Positions 46,206 to 58,323 are shown, counted from the first letter of the stretch. The stretch: 64,000 nucleotides of DNA from Siphonodentalium dalli (GCA_032622095.1 CP136061.1:3472001-3536000); one strand, 5' to 3'. Program-made: numbers and translations. Notes: generated from the letters alone by a model not told the origin.

Positions 46206-47195
46206 CTGAGAACGCTCTTTATTATCTATCGCTTTATGGCGACAGATTGAAGCATTCACGCTCTTTATACTAGTTGACAAGTATGGTACCATTATATCTT
46301 TATAAACACAATTTCGTTTTAAAACACATATATTCTGGACAGTCAAAATCTGTTAAACAGTTTCTCTTATCGACGGATTCCAACACTATTCCGGTATATA
46401 TTTGTCACCCCGAAAAACAATTTCGGGGGACTGTATAAATCAGCGATGTCCGTCCGCCCGTTAATCCTTCTGGACGTCCGTCCCAGATGGGTTCGGTGAT
46501 AACTTTAGTTTCAGTTGTCTGATTCTTTTGAAATTCTGTATGTATATTAGCCAAATGAAAATACATGTCAAGTTCGAATTTGGATTCAGTCCACCGATGT
46601 TACCGAAGTTTATGGTTCTTTGAGACTTAGAATTTGACGATTATTTGGGTTTCCGGGTGATAGCTTTAGTTATAGTTATGTTTGTTTTCAAATTTACTCA
46701 TGTGAAAAGACAGACCAAGTTCAAATTTAGGTTATGCCTGCCCATTGTTACCGCAAATATAGTCATTGTCGACTTACAATTTTTCAACTTAGAATTTTGT
46801 TGATTTTTTGGCAATGTCAATTTGAGGTCATATTTCGACATTAAGGGTACGTTCATACGCTGGCAAGTTTGCACGGTATGTTTTTGTGGGCATTTCGTCG
46901 TAGAAAACGTTATGGTGCCAGACTATGAACGAAAAGATGTACATAACATGCATATTTACCAAAGCAAACGACATGAGAAGTAACATTTATGTAGTTCCGC
47001 TAGTAACGATGCTACTGTAATTTGCCTTCAAATACTTGTATGATTTATTCTTGGGAGATAATTGCATGCTATTTACAGGCAAATTCCGCTGGCATCGCTA
47101 TGTGTGGAACTGCAGAGATTTTACTTCGCACGTAGTTAGCTGTGGTACAGTTGCATATTATATGCTTGTTTCCGTTCATATTCTGGCACCATCTC

Positions 47196-48770
47196 AAAGT
47201 GTGTCTAGTGAATGCAAGATCAGTCAGGAACAAGTCTTCAGCTATTTTCGATCTGATTGAAGACAAGGGGATCGACATGTTATTCATCACCGAAACATGG
47301 CTTCGTGAATCCGGCGACGGGGTTGTCATGTGTGAATTGACACCACCCGGGTACGAACTGCATTCATCCCCCAGATTATATGGCACGGGAGGCGGAATCG
47401 CTCTCGTACATCGAGAATCCTTTCCAGTAAGGGCTACAACGATCTGTAGATTTGAAACTTTCGAAGCCTGTGAGTTTAAATTAGATTTCTCAGGCCAGAC
47501 TCTGACATTTGTATGTCTATATCGACCTCCACCCAGTAAGGAGAATGATCTCAAAACATCTAACTTTTGTAACCACTTTCCAGAGTTTATCAGTGATTAT
47601 GTTTGCCGGGGTGGACGGCTTGTTCTATTGGGAGATTTTAACCTTCATTTTGACTCTACTACAAACTCCAATGTCCTATCGGTTAAAACCTGCTTGAATG
47701 ACTACAACCTCCAGCAAGTCGTTGCGAATGCCACAAACGATCACGGCCACGTTATCGACTGGGTAGTTATTCGTGCCGGGGACCCTGAGCTGAGTTTTCT
47801 AGACGTCGCTGACATGGACATCGCCGACCATTATGCTATCACGTTCGGCCTCGACGTCACCAAACCACCCATAGTAGTTGATCAGATCACCTCTAGGAAT
47901 CTCAAAGATATCGATCCTGTCTCTTTTAGAGCTGAAATTTTGAAACGCATCACTTCGGATCTGATGTCTCAGTGTGATCCAGCAGAAGCTTTCAGTGCCA
48001 TCCTTCGGAATGTTCTCGATGACTTCGCTCCAACAGTTACTAGGGAGATTCACCGTCGCCCGTCAGCACCATGGATGAATGCTGATATACAAGAAGCCAA
48101 GCGAACACGACGCCAGCTTGAACGACAGTGGCGTAAGAGCGGTCTATATTGCCATAGACTTCTTTATTCTCAGCAACATAAGGTCGTCCGCGCCGCCATA
48201 ACATTAGCCAGGACAGACTATTATAGCGATAAAATCATTTCAGCTAGTTCGTCCAGAACTCTATTCAATGTAGTGAATGAGTTGTCCGGAAAATCCAACG
48301 CTCTCGTGCTTCCAGAAAACGTCCCGATTGCGGACTTGCCCAATATATTCAGCACATTTTTCGAAGACAAGATCTCTCGAATTCGGGCAAATCTTGACCA
48401 ACACAATATTCCCACGGAGTTTTCGACATTCTCCGGCACAGAATTGATCTCTTTCAAGCCAGTGTCATCGGATTCTGTAAGGAAAACCATATTATCATCG
48501 CCGCCTAAATCATGCGCTCTTGATCCGCTGCCTACTAACTTACTAATTAAATTCTTAGACCTGCTTATCGAACCTATCACTGACATCATGAACTTCTGCC
48601 TAAAACATGGAACCGTTCCTGAATGTTTCAAACAAGCAGTCATCACACCTCTCATCAAAAAGAAAGGACTTAAACGGAATGAGTTGAAAAATTATCGGCC
48701 TGTGTCTGGACTGCCATTCACGAACCATTCACGAACCATTCACAATCAGAAGTTTGAACATCGGCGGATG
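47196..48770 (+). pseudogene. L2 LINE ORF2: endonuclease, linker, start of RT
   Basis: The frame is open from about 47142 (no ATG; it begins at GTG), and recognisable endonuclease starts at LKVCLVNARSVRNKSSAIFD. Motifs: FITETWL (catalytic Glu), GGIALVHR, FVCLYRPPP, VLLGDFNLHFD, HVIDWVV and DIADHYAITF (usual Ser-Asp-His is Ala-Asp-His). The linker follows (APWMNADIQEAKRTRRQLER), then RT N-terminal motifs KSCALDPLPTNLL, CFKQAVITPLIKK and LKNYRPVSGLPF. There the RT is cut: sequence jumps within 48715-48750 to the C-terminal part. More than 500 uninterrupted codons indicate a young copy. Confidence 0.88.
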
Positions 48771-49425
48771 TGAAATTGAGCCTACAATGTGTGCGAAAAA
48801 TCTCGGTGTCAACATTTCTAATTCTTTATCCATGGACGCTCAAGTACAACACATTTCTCGTACCATACTAATTGAACTTATGCGCCTTAGTCGTCTTCGT
48901 CCATACTTAACAATGCCTGCGGCGAAAAAGGTTGCTTCTTGTAATATTATGTCAAGATTGGACTATTGCAATGCGCTTTTCGTGGGAAGTTCACAAGAAC
49001 AATTAAGTCGTCTGCAACGTCTACAGAACTCAGCCGCGAGGATTGTAGTGCGTGTTCCGAAATCAACCCATGTCTCTCCAATTTTGAAAAACCTACATTG
49101 GCTCCCAGTGCGCGCGCGAATTGATTTCAAGTTAGCAACGTTCTGCTATCGTTACTTTAATTCAACTGCACCAGCATATATCTCGGACATTCTTACGTTG
49201 TATGTACCAGGCCGTGATAACCTCCGTTCAAAGGAAAAACAGCTTCTGGCTGTTCACATGGGTAAATATAAGAAAATTGAACGTCGTCTGTTTACACACG
49301 CCGCACCAAGTGTCTGGAACTCCATCCCTCTCGACATTCGTCGTTCGCACTCTATCGACATCTTCAAGCAACGACTTAAGACGCACCTGTTCAATATTTA
49401 CCCGCATACAACTAGCCATAGATAG
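48754..49425 (+). pseudogene. L2 LINE ORF2 C-terminal part, RT palm missing
   Basis: KNLGVNISNSLSMDAQVQHI, SRLDYCNALFVG, LQRLQNSAARIVVRVPK, ILKNLHWLPVRARIDFKLAT, APSVWNSIPLDIRRSHSI and FKQRLKTHLF are the post-palm signature of L2. The stretch with the catalytic (F/Y)ADD is absent between 48715 and 48770. A short tandem copy of CACGAACCATT (48719-48742) marks the junction. The 3' UTR holds GCGCTATACAAATGCTATAT and an ATTATTAT tail, as in L2. Confidence 0.88.
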
Positions 49426-52156
49426 CAACATTGCATCTTTCTCCGTATCCATTGATAGTAAATATTATAATGTCTGTACATGTATATAACCTGCATATAG
49501 AGTCCCAAGCGCTTCGAGCTACACCAGGGATGAAGCGCTATACAAATGCTATATATTATTATATTATTATATCGTTTTCTACGACAAAATGCCTGGAAAC
49601 CATACCGTGCAAACTTTCCAGTGTATGAACGTACCCTAAGAAGTTTTATCCGATTCGGTTATATGCATGCAGCTCAGTTATGAGACAATACACAAGTATG
49701 TTATCCCTATAATATATTTATACAAAGCCCCCCACCGCTCCTAATGAAGCCATCGTTTCTGCGGACAATGTGGCAGAGCGGCCTTTTATTAGTCCTGAGA
49801 TAATACAGTTTGGTACATTCAATCACAAAGTGCAATTCATCGTTATTGTCTCATCCAGAGTTAGCTAGTTAGTTCATCACTTCTTTGACGCATCACACAT
49901 AAGGCCTCAGTGCCGTTCAAATTAGAAATCAGACCCAGTATTTTACGACCCTCTTGTACAATGACCTACCCCAATAGCTTATCATACGCATCTTGACTTT
50001 TATGAGCAGTATTGTTTTACCTGATCCACCGTAAACAATATACTGAATGCAGTGTACTTCGCTTCATCGTAAAATTAATTGTAGAAACTGATTCAAAATG
50101 TTATCATGCGCTCAGGTTCCCGTGACCCGTACTTCACACACGTACATTGCCCTTAAGTGTTCCTATATCTGATATTCGCTTCACCGCTTTGCAGAATCCA
50201 CCAATATAGAAAATTGTGATACCAAGGTAGGACAATCTTTTAACCACCTCCACTGGTTCATCTCCCAATATATAAAACGTGACGAATGTCTAGATTTGTT
50301 TTTTGCAAAAAATATTAGCATTTTAGTTTGGGAAATATTAATCTTCAACTACGACGCTTTTTTGTGTTATCAAAGAAAACTAGAGCTGGTGCATACTTTC
50401 TTTACCACCGGCAAATATAATAGTATCATCTGCATATAATAGATCAACAACTTCATGTATGAGCCGAAATGTTTTGACATAAACATATGTAACACAGTCT
50501 GCATATCGCAGTTTGCAAAAAAGACTCTATATCATTTATAGAACAATAAATTAAGAGAGTGGACAATTGTTGTCCTTGTCTCACTCCTGCATCACGCATA
50601 CAATAATCGCTGCTCTTGATATTTGATATAATACAAGACTTAATACTACTATACAGGCTCTTGATTATGTTAAAATATTTACCTGTGATCCAATTTCGAA
50701 TTAGTTTGACCCATAATCCATTCCGCCGTACAGCACCGAAGGATCAGCCACCATTACATCGGTGTTCTAATGAACCATTTCTGGGGTTTTTTGGTGGGCA
50801 ACTTGATTTGAATCACTAGGTGTTAATATATTTGGCTTTAATTTTGTCGTCTGTTGTTTTATGGGATCCCTGCTATAAAAACACCAATGAGATGAATTGT
50901 TTAAGAATTCACTTAGAAATAAGATTAGCACATCTTGGAGCAAGGTAGCTCTCTTTCCAATAAGTCACGTCACTTGCAATCCGCTAATGTCGGTTTTCAT
51001 TGCTTATTATTGACGGTTTGAGACACAACATTTTAGCACTGCAATTTATTTGATCACGGGCAACGAAACAAGTCAATTCATTGGACCACACTGTAACACT
51101 ATAACAAACAATTCAATGTTGAAGATGGAGCATGGCTTGCCATTTAAATGTGCCGTATGCTATACACGCTTACATTATAAATAGATAGATATATGGTTTA
51201 TTGACAAAGTGCATACAATAATATTAAGGTAGTTAAATATGAAATAAAGATATGGATACTGAATAGCACTCAGCCGACACAGTGTAATTTGGTACGTTTC
51301 TACAGCAGTAAATAATTCGATTGTATCCATGAGCCCATTAATGTGAGGTTTTGATGTCAGATATTGACTTTCAAAAGAAGTTTCACCAAGTTTTACATTT
51401 TTGTCAGCAAACATTCCAATATAATATCAGATTAAGAGCGTTCAGACTTTCGTCAGATACCATAAATAACCACCGGTCAGATACCATAAATAACCACCGG
51501 GCAGATACCATAAATAACCACCGGTTGTACTCGGGTACCGGAATTCAAAGGTGGATTATCTCTTTGTAAACATTTATTGTAGTGTTACCGGGGTATCAAA
51601 TATTAGATCTGAATCGAAGACTCCTGTCCGGAAACGCTTCTGTCGATTAATATTATTTCGAATATTTTATGGTCTAAAAAGTTGTCGTTCTTCAGCTAAC
51701 GGACAATAGTGGTTACTGATAACAGAGACCAGAAATTTATGGTGTAATTTTGTCACGAATAAACGTTAATTATACTCATTATCGCTTATAATTATGGAAT
51801 AAAACAATACAACCAATCAATCTGGGACATTTTACGTTCGGTGTGTAGCCATATGAACAGCCTAATGCTCTCAATCGATACATGGTATCACCCGAATGGT
51901 CTGTTCTAAAAAGAGACAAATAAACGGTCCCAATAAAATATTGGAAATAAAATCAATATTAATTGATAGAAGCCTTACCGGACAGGGGTCTTCAATTTAT
52001 ATTTATTATTTTATACCCACGCAACTATGTCAAATTTGTTATTTAAAGAGATAATCAATCTTTAAACGTAAATGAAAATAACTGCTGCAAAATATATCTT
52101 TTGCAGGTTGTTTTTGATCATTTATTAATAAATATTTATTTCATTTTGTTTTTCAG

Positions 52157-52198
52157 AAAAGAGGCATTTTTGATTCCATTAAAAAGGGAGTTTCAAAG
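52157..52198 (+). CDS. Putative micro-exon B1 (KRGIFDSIKKGVSK)
   Basis: Forty-two nt between TTTTGTTTTTCAG and GTAAGTAACT, phase 0. A cationic, helix-like fourteen-residue peptide beginning Lys-Arg-Gly. Its counterpart A1 (5088) is 12 nt shorter and strongly diverged in the shared part, whereas intron flanks align well. The Lys-Arg start recalls proprotein-processing sites, but the precursor context is unknown. Confidence 0.57.
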
Positions 52199-52793
52199 GT
52201 AAGTAACTAAATACATATGATTCATATATACGTCACTTGTTCCAACTAATGGGGATGAACATGTATACTTTAATCCTTCCATGACTGGAGCTTCCTCAAA
52301 GTTTGCAAAAACCCTGTGCAGCTTCTTTTAAGGATTTTGATTTGTTAAGACATACGTCGCTTGTGTTTTTCATGTGATATACAATATCTTCAATTCGCTT
52401 TGTTTGTATATAATCTTTATACGATATAAGGTATATAAGATTTTATGAACTTCACTAGTCTACAAATCGTTGTGAATCGAATTTATCGATTCATAAAATC
52501 TTATATCCCAACATAACTCGCTGAAGATCCTCTATATCTGCTTTATAGTAAAATAGCACTAAACGGCCGAAAAATAAACGACGTATCACTCGCTTGCCCC
52601 TGCTTGTTATTCGCTGTTACCTTCATATGTACCTTCATAACGTTGTTACCGGCGAATCACAGTCGCGCGCTATAACTGAACTCAAAGTCATGAAGACTCT
52701 GCTCTACGTTATATTATACAAATGTTATTAATGTTATTTAACTTTTCTCTGTTGTTTTCTATATTAAACTTGCATATTAAGGTACCTTGGGCA

Positions 52794-52915
52794 AACATTA
52801 ATGGTGAGTGAAATGGGGACAAACATTAATGGTGAGTGAAATGGGGACAAACATTAATGGTGAGTGAAATGGGGACAGCTTACAAACATTAATGGTGAGT
52901 GAAATGGGGACAGCT
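52794..52915 (+). repeat. Donor-bearing minisatellite, 4 units
   Basis: Homologue of 7261-7330. Units of 28, 28, 35 and about 35 bp, each with AAACATTAATGGTGAGTGAA. It has expanded from two units in copy A. Confidence 0.85.
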
Positions 52916-53499
52916 TCTTTCGTTGAAAGTAGTCAGGTGGCAATCAACTGATTCGTTTCCGTCTACATTTATTGCAAAACTAGAGAACACATGGCAAATT
53001 GAAATAACGAAAATGCACATAATAAAAAGGAAACCTACGGTTTTTGTCAGAAGACGAGAATTATCTTATTCATGGGTACAAGAAAATACCGAGTTGTCTC
53101 TTGCGGTAAACTACCCAGGAACGTATACAACATAGTTATAGAACATATCAACTGAAAAAATCTGATTATACCTTGATTCAGATCACTCTTGGTAGGAACA
53201 GTTAACCTATATCATAACCATTGATCTTCATCAATTGGGTCATTGTTATGTTGTCTCACCGAAGGTGATTTATATGTTCATAAAAGTTAACAAGATGTGA
53301 CACAATTTACGTTTTATGCATTAAGATAATATATTTTGTTGCTACATGTTGCTCTAGATAATTATAAATTGTTCATTCGAAACTAATGCCATTGTGTACA
53401 ATCGACGCATGGTACACCGCACTCTTGAATAGACACCAGGTTCCGGTTCAATCTAAGGCCAATGAGTGTATATGACAACATAGAGTCACCTTCCCACAG

Positions 53500-53547
53500 A
53501 AAAGTGTGTTAGTTAGACTGTGGAACAACTGAACAGTCTTGGTGTTT
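53500..53547 (+). CDS. Candidate micro-exon with in-frame stop (KSVLVRLWNN then TGA)
   Basis: Copy-B equivalent of 7908-7955, with the same 48-nt length, acceptor CCTTCCCACAG, donor GTAAGTAATT and stop position. Two codons at its start differ (Glu-Gly to Lys-Ser). The same reservations apply. Confidence 0.28.
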
Positions 53548-54412
53548 GTAAGTAATTGTGAAAAATGCAAACCCCAGGAAAATATTATTTCTGACCTGAC
53601 ACCCACCACGACCATGCACGATGAATTTGTCATCAGAGTCCACCTGCTTCGGTAGGAACAAAAAATTTACTTGACAAACATAATTTTTTTTCCAAAACAA
53701 CCACATGTTGCACCAGTTAAAGGGATACTGTACTAAATTGTTTTTGTTGGTTTCTATAGTCTCTGAGTCGTAGAATAAGGTAACCAGATTTCCATTATTT
53801 GAAAGTCTGTTGAGTACGAAATAATGTTTAGGATAGCAGATTAGTCGGAATGCGAAAATACCAATTGTCGTTGTCGAGTAATTTTTGGACAGTTTTCAAG
53901 CAAATGTATCAAATACATGTTATATTATATGCATACCAGTCCCATAAATTCATTTAAGTCATTGTACAATCACTAGTCAGTGAGTGGCTTGAGTTTACGC
54001 CCTGTATCAACATAATTTTTTACACGATCATGCGTGCCACGCATTGCCCAATCCACTGTCAGTGACTTATTTTTGATTACGTCTTGTACACGGAAATTCG
54101 TAATTTAATTTATGGCTCCAGCCACAAATTAAATTTATATCAAATATTAACTTTGATTTTAAGATAACCTATTAACCTGAACGTTTACACAATACATCTT
54201 CGACTCAAATTACTTAGTTTTCTACATATTATTGATATTAGATCGTTGTTATCACCATGAATTTATTGAAAATGGCGTACAGTACCTCTTCAACCCGTTC
54301 TATACTGAATGGATACTAAACATGGGAACGGTAAATTATTCATTAGGAGTGGTTCATGATAAATCAGGAGACTACAGCATACATAACAGATAAATAAATA
54401 TTTTAATTACAG

Positions 54413-54463
54413 ATACAACAAGGACGGAATGATTCATATTCATTCATCGGAAATGTTCATATA
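54413..54463 (+). CDS. Putative micro-exon B2 (IQQGRNDSYSFIGNVHI)
   Basis: Homologue of 8801, 51 nt, acceptor TTTTAATTACAG and donor GTAAGTTCAAC. Two residue changes relative to A2. The exon end and donor again pair with inverted intron sequence ending near 54545 (TGAACATTTCCGATTGGAAC), so the hairpin is preserved in both copies. Confidence 0.42.
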
Positions 54464-54810
54464 GTAAGTTCAACAAATGACTATATTGTGAACTCAGTTT
54501 GGTGAACTTAGTATCTGAACATTTCCGATTGGAACGAATCGTCAATGAGTATTTAGCATAGGCAGATTTAAGTGCTTTAGCTTTTTGGCGAATGTACTAG
54601 TTTGAAGATGCAACTCTGTATGAAATATTGAGTTTGTGTCATGTCTATGGAAAGTCAAACAATCAATCTCTGTGGGTCCTTAAATCAACTGTCAAATTGC
54701 AAGAAATATATTGACACTTCAATAGGCAAAGTACATGTGCTTGCTTTCTTACCAAGACTATGAATAATAGTTGCAATTATCTAGACAATATAAACATGTT
54801 TGTTTCACAG

Positions 54811-54840
54811 GTATACAATGGCGGAAAGAAGGCTGTAGTG
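54811..54840 (+). CDS. Putative micro-exon B3 (VYNGGKKAVV)
   Basis: Homologue of 9207, 30 nt, acceptor GTTTGTTTCACAG and donor GTAAGTTAGC. More cationic than A3 (Thr to Lys, Asp to Gly). Adjacent intron nearly unchanged between the copies. Confidence 0.55.
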
Positions 54841-54887
54841 GTAAGTTAGCTAATCTAAATAAGTTATGATTATCTGTCCCGGACCAC

Positions 54888-55675
54888 TGTTCTAAATTTG
54901 AACAGGGACGGAATACATGTACAAGTTGCACAAATAATAAGGGACCAGTTTATTCAAGGGTTGTATATTGATATCAGTTTATCACGTAAAGGTCAATTTT
55001 ATTCCATCATAAAAGATGAATTCATTTTCGAAAATTACCTGTACGCTAAAAGTCAGAAAGATATATACACGCTCGCACAATTTAGAACACGAAACCACAA
55101 TCTACCCATTGAATCCGGTAGTTGGAATAATATCCCTAAAGATAAACGTTTATGCTCAGGATGCGACTGGAGATTGGAGATGAACTACACTATTTAATAG
55201 ATTGCCATTGTCTTAACCAGTCAAGAGAATATTATTATTCCCATTGTGTATTTTCAAGAACCGAATATAGCTTGAGCAAATTGAAAATGCTTCTAACAAA
55301 TTCGAGACCATCAGTTATGAAAAAACCTGAAGGATGATCAGATGTATCTTATCAACAGCTACCTGTTCTCCAGGCCGAAAGAGGAACATGTAGCAATTAC
55401 CTGTCAGGAGGCAGCCTGATAAACCTGCCATAACCGATATACACCTTATGCTTTTTGTCAAATCCCCTGTCACGTTCTGATAACACATACATATGCAAAC
55501 ATTATGAAGTACATGCAACGAATGGTCTAAAATTAACGTATATTTTAAGTAAATATGCTTTACCATTTAACATAAATTGTTATCCATACGTGACAGGGGC
55601 TATTGTTATTGTTATTGTAATATGCCCTTCTATGTACCATGTAAGTTGGATGATAGAATAAACATATACTCTAAA
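54888..55675 (+). mobile_element. 5'-truncated L1/Tx1-like LINE fragment
   Basis: It is absent from copy A (junction equivalent to about 9290), so it inserted after the duplication. The frame 54898-55194 and its frameshifted continuation read LAQFRTRNHNLPIESGSWNNIP, RLCSGC and then IGDELHYLIDCHCLNQSREYY. This is the C-terminal L-x-x-F-R-x-x-N-H-x-L-P-I-E-x-G-x-W and C-x-x-C...D-E-x-H-Y-x-x-x-C segment common in L1/Tx1-like and related LINE ORF2. The 3' part is non-coding; no target duplication is clear. Confidence 0.7.
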
Positions 55676-56931
55676 AAGAGTGATGGATATTTATAAATTG
55701 TTTTTGACCACACAGTTTTTAGATAAATGTGATTACCATAATAATTGGCAACGAAATCACTGCACCTTTTAACAATGCAAAGCACACCGGGGTCAGGTTT
55801 TTTCTTTTGAGGCGTTAATTTGTCATCTTGCTCGTCCCCACGAGAACACATTCTGTATATGAGTATTTCATGTATTGTTTGACATGGATGGATTGAGAGA
55901 ACCATAGTCTGGCTAGTGCCATTCAGGTGATGTGAGGCAACCAACTGTAAGCATATTCAACAAATGTCCAAGTTTCCTTTGACGTAAACCAGTTATATTG
56001 GTGGGAATAGATACTTGTTCACTTTGAAATGCGTTTCACTTACATGTCTAAAGTGGACTTTCGAGGCATTTTGACCCACTCATCTAAAATAACCAATAAC
56101 GTTAACAAAATGTCACAATTATGACAGCAAACCAGTCTATTCAATAGAAAACATATTTTTGTGAACTTCAAATGAGGTGTCAACTGAACGTAGTAATGTA
56201 TTATGAAGATATATTTTAACACAATGATTACATAATTTCAAAAGAATATGAACCCATTTGACCTCGGGAAGTGACTTCTGACAGGTTATTCCGTCGTTTT
56301 CAGTAACTTCCGCTCCGCATGGTCGTCTTGAAAGAAATTATATAAGGTACTTGGTAATTAGTAAATTGGAAAATACATACATCACGAGAGGTCAAGTGTA
56401 AGAAATGTTTAACTAATAAGTAATGTTTACCATTTACACTTACAACGAAAAACACAATACAAAATAAGGGATGCAAACAAAAGTGTGAGTCACTGCATAC
56501 GAGATATCCATCCATTTTACGAAGGTATTGTCAGAGAATGGACGGCCGCGTGAACAACATCACAATAAGTTGGTTTCATGGATGATACTGTCCATCTATA
56601 TCTAAACTACAGTGTTCATATTAGCTTTGAGTATGTGAGCGCAATTGCCATAATATGCATGGATATATCAGTATGACGCTCGTGACACACTGTCAGACAG
56701 TGGGACGCATTTAGTAGTCTTATATATATAAGGGTCCTCTATTTAGAAACGGTCTACGGTATCTGCGCAACATAAATTACATTATGCATCACTCACTACA
56801 ATCTTTCGAGTATAGTAAACAAATGGAACATAATTTCACAGGAATATGTTTCTATCAGAATCATTGGCAATACTCATCACTGTATTAAATGTAGTAATGT
56901 GATTTTAACACGATAAATTTGATTGTTACAG

Positions 56932-56973
56932 GGCGTTGCTAATGAGGCCAAGGACACAGCCAATGACGTCGTT
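56932..56973 (+). CDS. Putative micro-exon (GVANEAKDTANDVV)
   Basis: Forty-two nt between TTTGATTGTTACAG and GTAAGTGTAA, in the third exon module. Phase 0 gives fourteen residues. The module is cut short about 30 nt into the intron, where sequence equivalent to 56221 resumes, showing that a tandem duplication of the 3' part created the next module. Confidence 0.55.
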
Positions 56974-57577
56974 GTAAGTGTAATTTTTACCATAAATTAC
57001 ACAATGATTACATAATTTCAAAAGAATACGAACCCATTTGACCTCGAGAAGTGACTTCTGACAGGTTATTACGTCGTTCCGGAAAACGTTTACATGAGTT
57101 CCAATTACAACAAAAACACAATACAAAATACGGGATGCAAACAAAAGTGTGAGTCACTGCATACGAGATATCCATCCATTTTACGAAGGTATTGTCAGAG
57201 AATGGACGGCCGCGTGAACAACATCACGATAAGTTGGTTTCATGGATGATACTGTCCATCTATATCTAAACTACACTGTGTTCATATTAGCTTTGAGTAT
57301 GTGAGCGCAATTGCCATAATATGCATGGCTATGTCAGTGGACACATTTAGTAGTCTTATATATATAAGGGGTCCTCTATTTAGAAACGGTCTACGGTATC
57401 TGCGCAACATAAATTATATTATGCATCACTCAATTCAATCTTTCGAGTATAGTAAACAAATGGAACATAATTTCACAGGAATATGTTTCTATCAGTTGAA
57501 TCATTGGCAATACTAATCACTGGATTAAATGTAGTAGTTTGATTATAACACTAACACTATAAATTTTATTGTTACAG

Positions 57578-57610
57578 GGCGTTGTTAAGGACACAGCCAT
57601 TGACATTAAT
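57578..57610 (+). CDS. Putative micro-exon (GVVKDTAIDIN)
   Basis: Thirty-three nt between TTTTATTGTTACAG and GTAAGTGTAA, in the fourth exon module. It is closest to 12994 (4 of 33 nt differ, all changing residues). Eleven residues, helix-like. The frame also stays open past the donor to 57776, leaving a longer-exon reading possible. Confidence 0.57.
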
Positions 57611-58281
57611 GTAAGTGTAATTTTTACCATAAATTACGCGAAGGGTTCCAGGCCGATTTTCGAGGAAATCGCCAAACTCTGGAAAAATGGCTTCAAACCA
57701 CTTTTTGTCAAAATACAAATGTTTTTGACACACTACACCTTACCCACTCATTGTTTATTTGATCACAAACTTCCATAACATATGATAGGCCGATACTAGA
57801 TTGAAGAAATCGATCTTGAAAAAAAACGCCTATATGTCCGTCTACCAAGTACCTGTTTCTGTAACAGACTGCGCACGCGCAAAAATGAAACAATCTTCTT
57901 GGATATATTTGTACACCGGGTACATATTAACTTCGAATACATGAAGCCATTATGTGGCACGTACACGTGTAAATCTTAGCCTGGGCCCAGTTTTATGAAA
58001 GCAACTTATGACATAGTTGGGACTTAAAATGGTCATAAGTCATAAGTAGAAAGGCGTGCACTGTGGAACAACCAAATTATTGGTAATATTTGAATCTAAA
58101 TATTCAACACAAACATTGCATACGCTAAACGAAAGGCACATATTCACACATAAAACAGTTAATGTATCACATTTTAGAACACTCATGCGCTGTTTAACAG
58201 TTCAATAAAAACCTTGCCAATGTCCAAAGTTGGAATATATCTATTAGTTTGATTTTTGCTATCACAATGTTGTCTTTACAG

Positions 58282-58323
58282 GGAGCTTTCAGTAACCTGG
58301 GCAGTGATACCAAGAACATTATG
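58282..58323 (+). CDS. Putative micro-exon (GAFSNLGSDTKNIM)
   Basis: Forty-two nt between TTGTCTTTACAG and GTAAGTTTGT, phase 0; another frame is closed. Its introns are unrelated to the modules upstream, but the exon matches their pattern (G-aliphatic...D-T/K-x-N-I). This independence from recent duplication strengthens the case that these units are real exons. Confidence 0.57.

Larger units (their letters stand above)
46844..49636 (+). mobile_element. Harbinger-like TIR element carrying an L2 LINE
   Basis: The termini GGGTACGTTCATAC...GTATGAACGTACCC are part of inverted repeats of about 65 bp (left 46844-46910, right 49572-49636). The flanks are TAA (46841-46843 and 49637-49639). Copy A has the empty site with one TAA at 2045-2047. 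A 3-bp TAA target duplication with GGG-starting termini fits PIF/Harbinger-type non-autonomous elements. The interior is an L2 ORF2 whose 3' tail abuts the right inverted repeat, so most simply an L2 inserted into a MITE. Confidence 0.85.
42918..57780 (+). repeat. Segmental duplication, copy B
   Basis: Same orientation as copy A (1-10785). Relative to A it gained the satellite at 44245-46205, the TIR composite 46844-49636, the LINE fragment 54888-55675 and a second exon module (56990-57780), and lacks A's 2400-3308 and 5535-6925. It carries exons at 52157, 54413, 54811, 56932 and 57578. 49970-50260 is not alignable with A. 50262-52150 is an intron-like stretch without a recognised gene. Confidence 0.9.
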
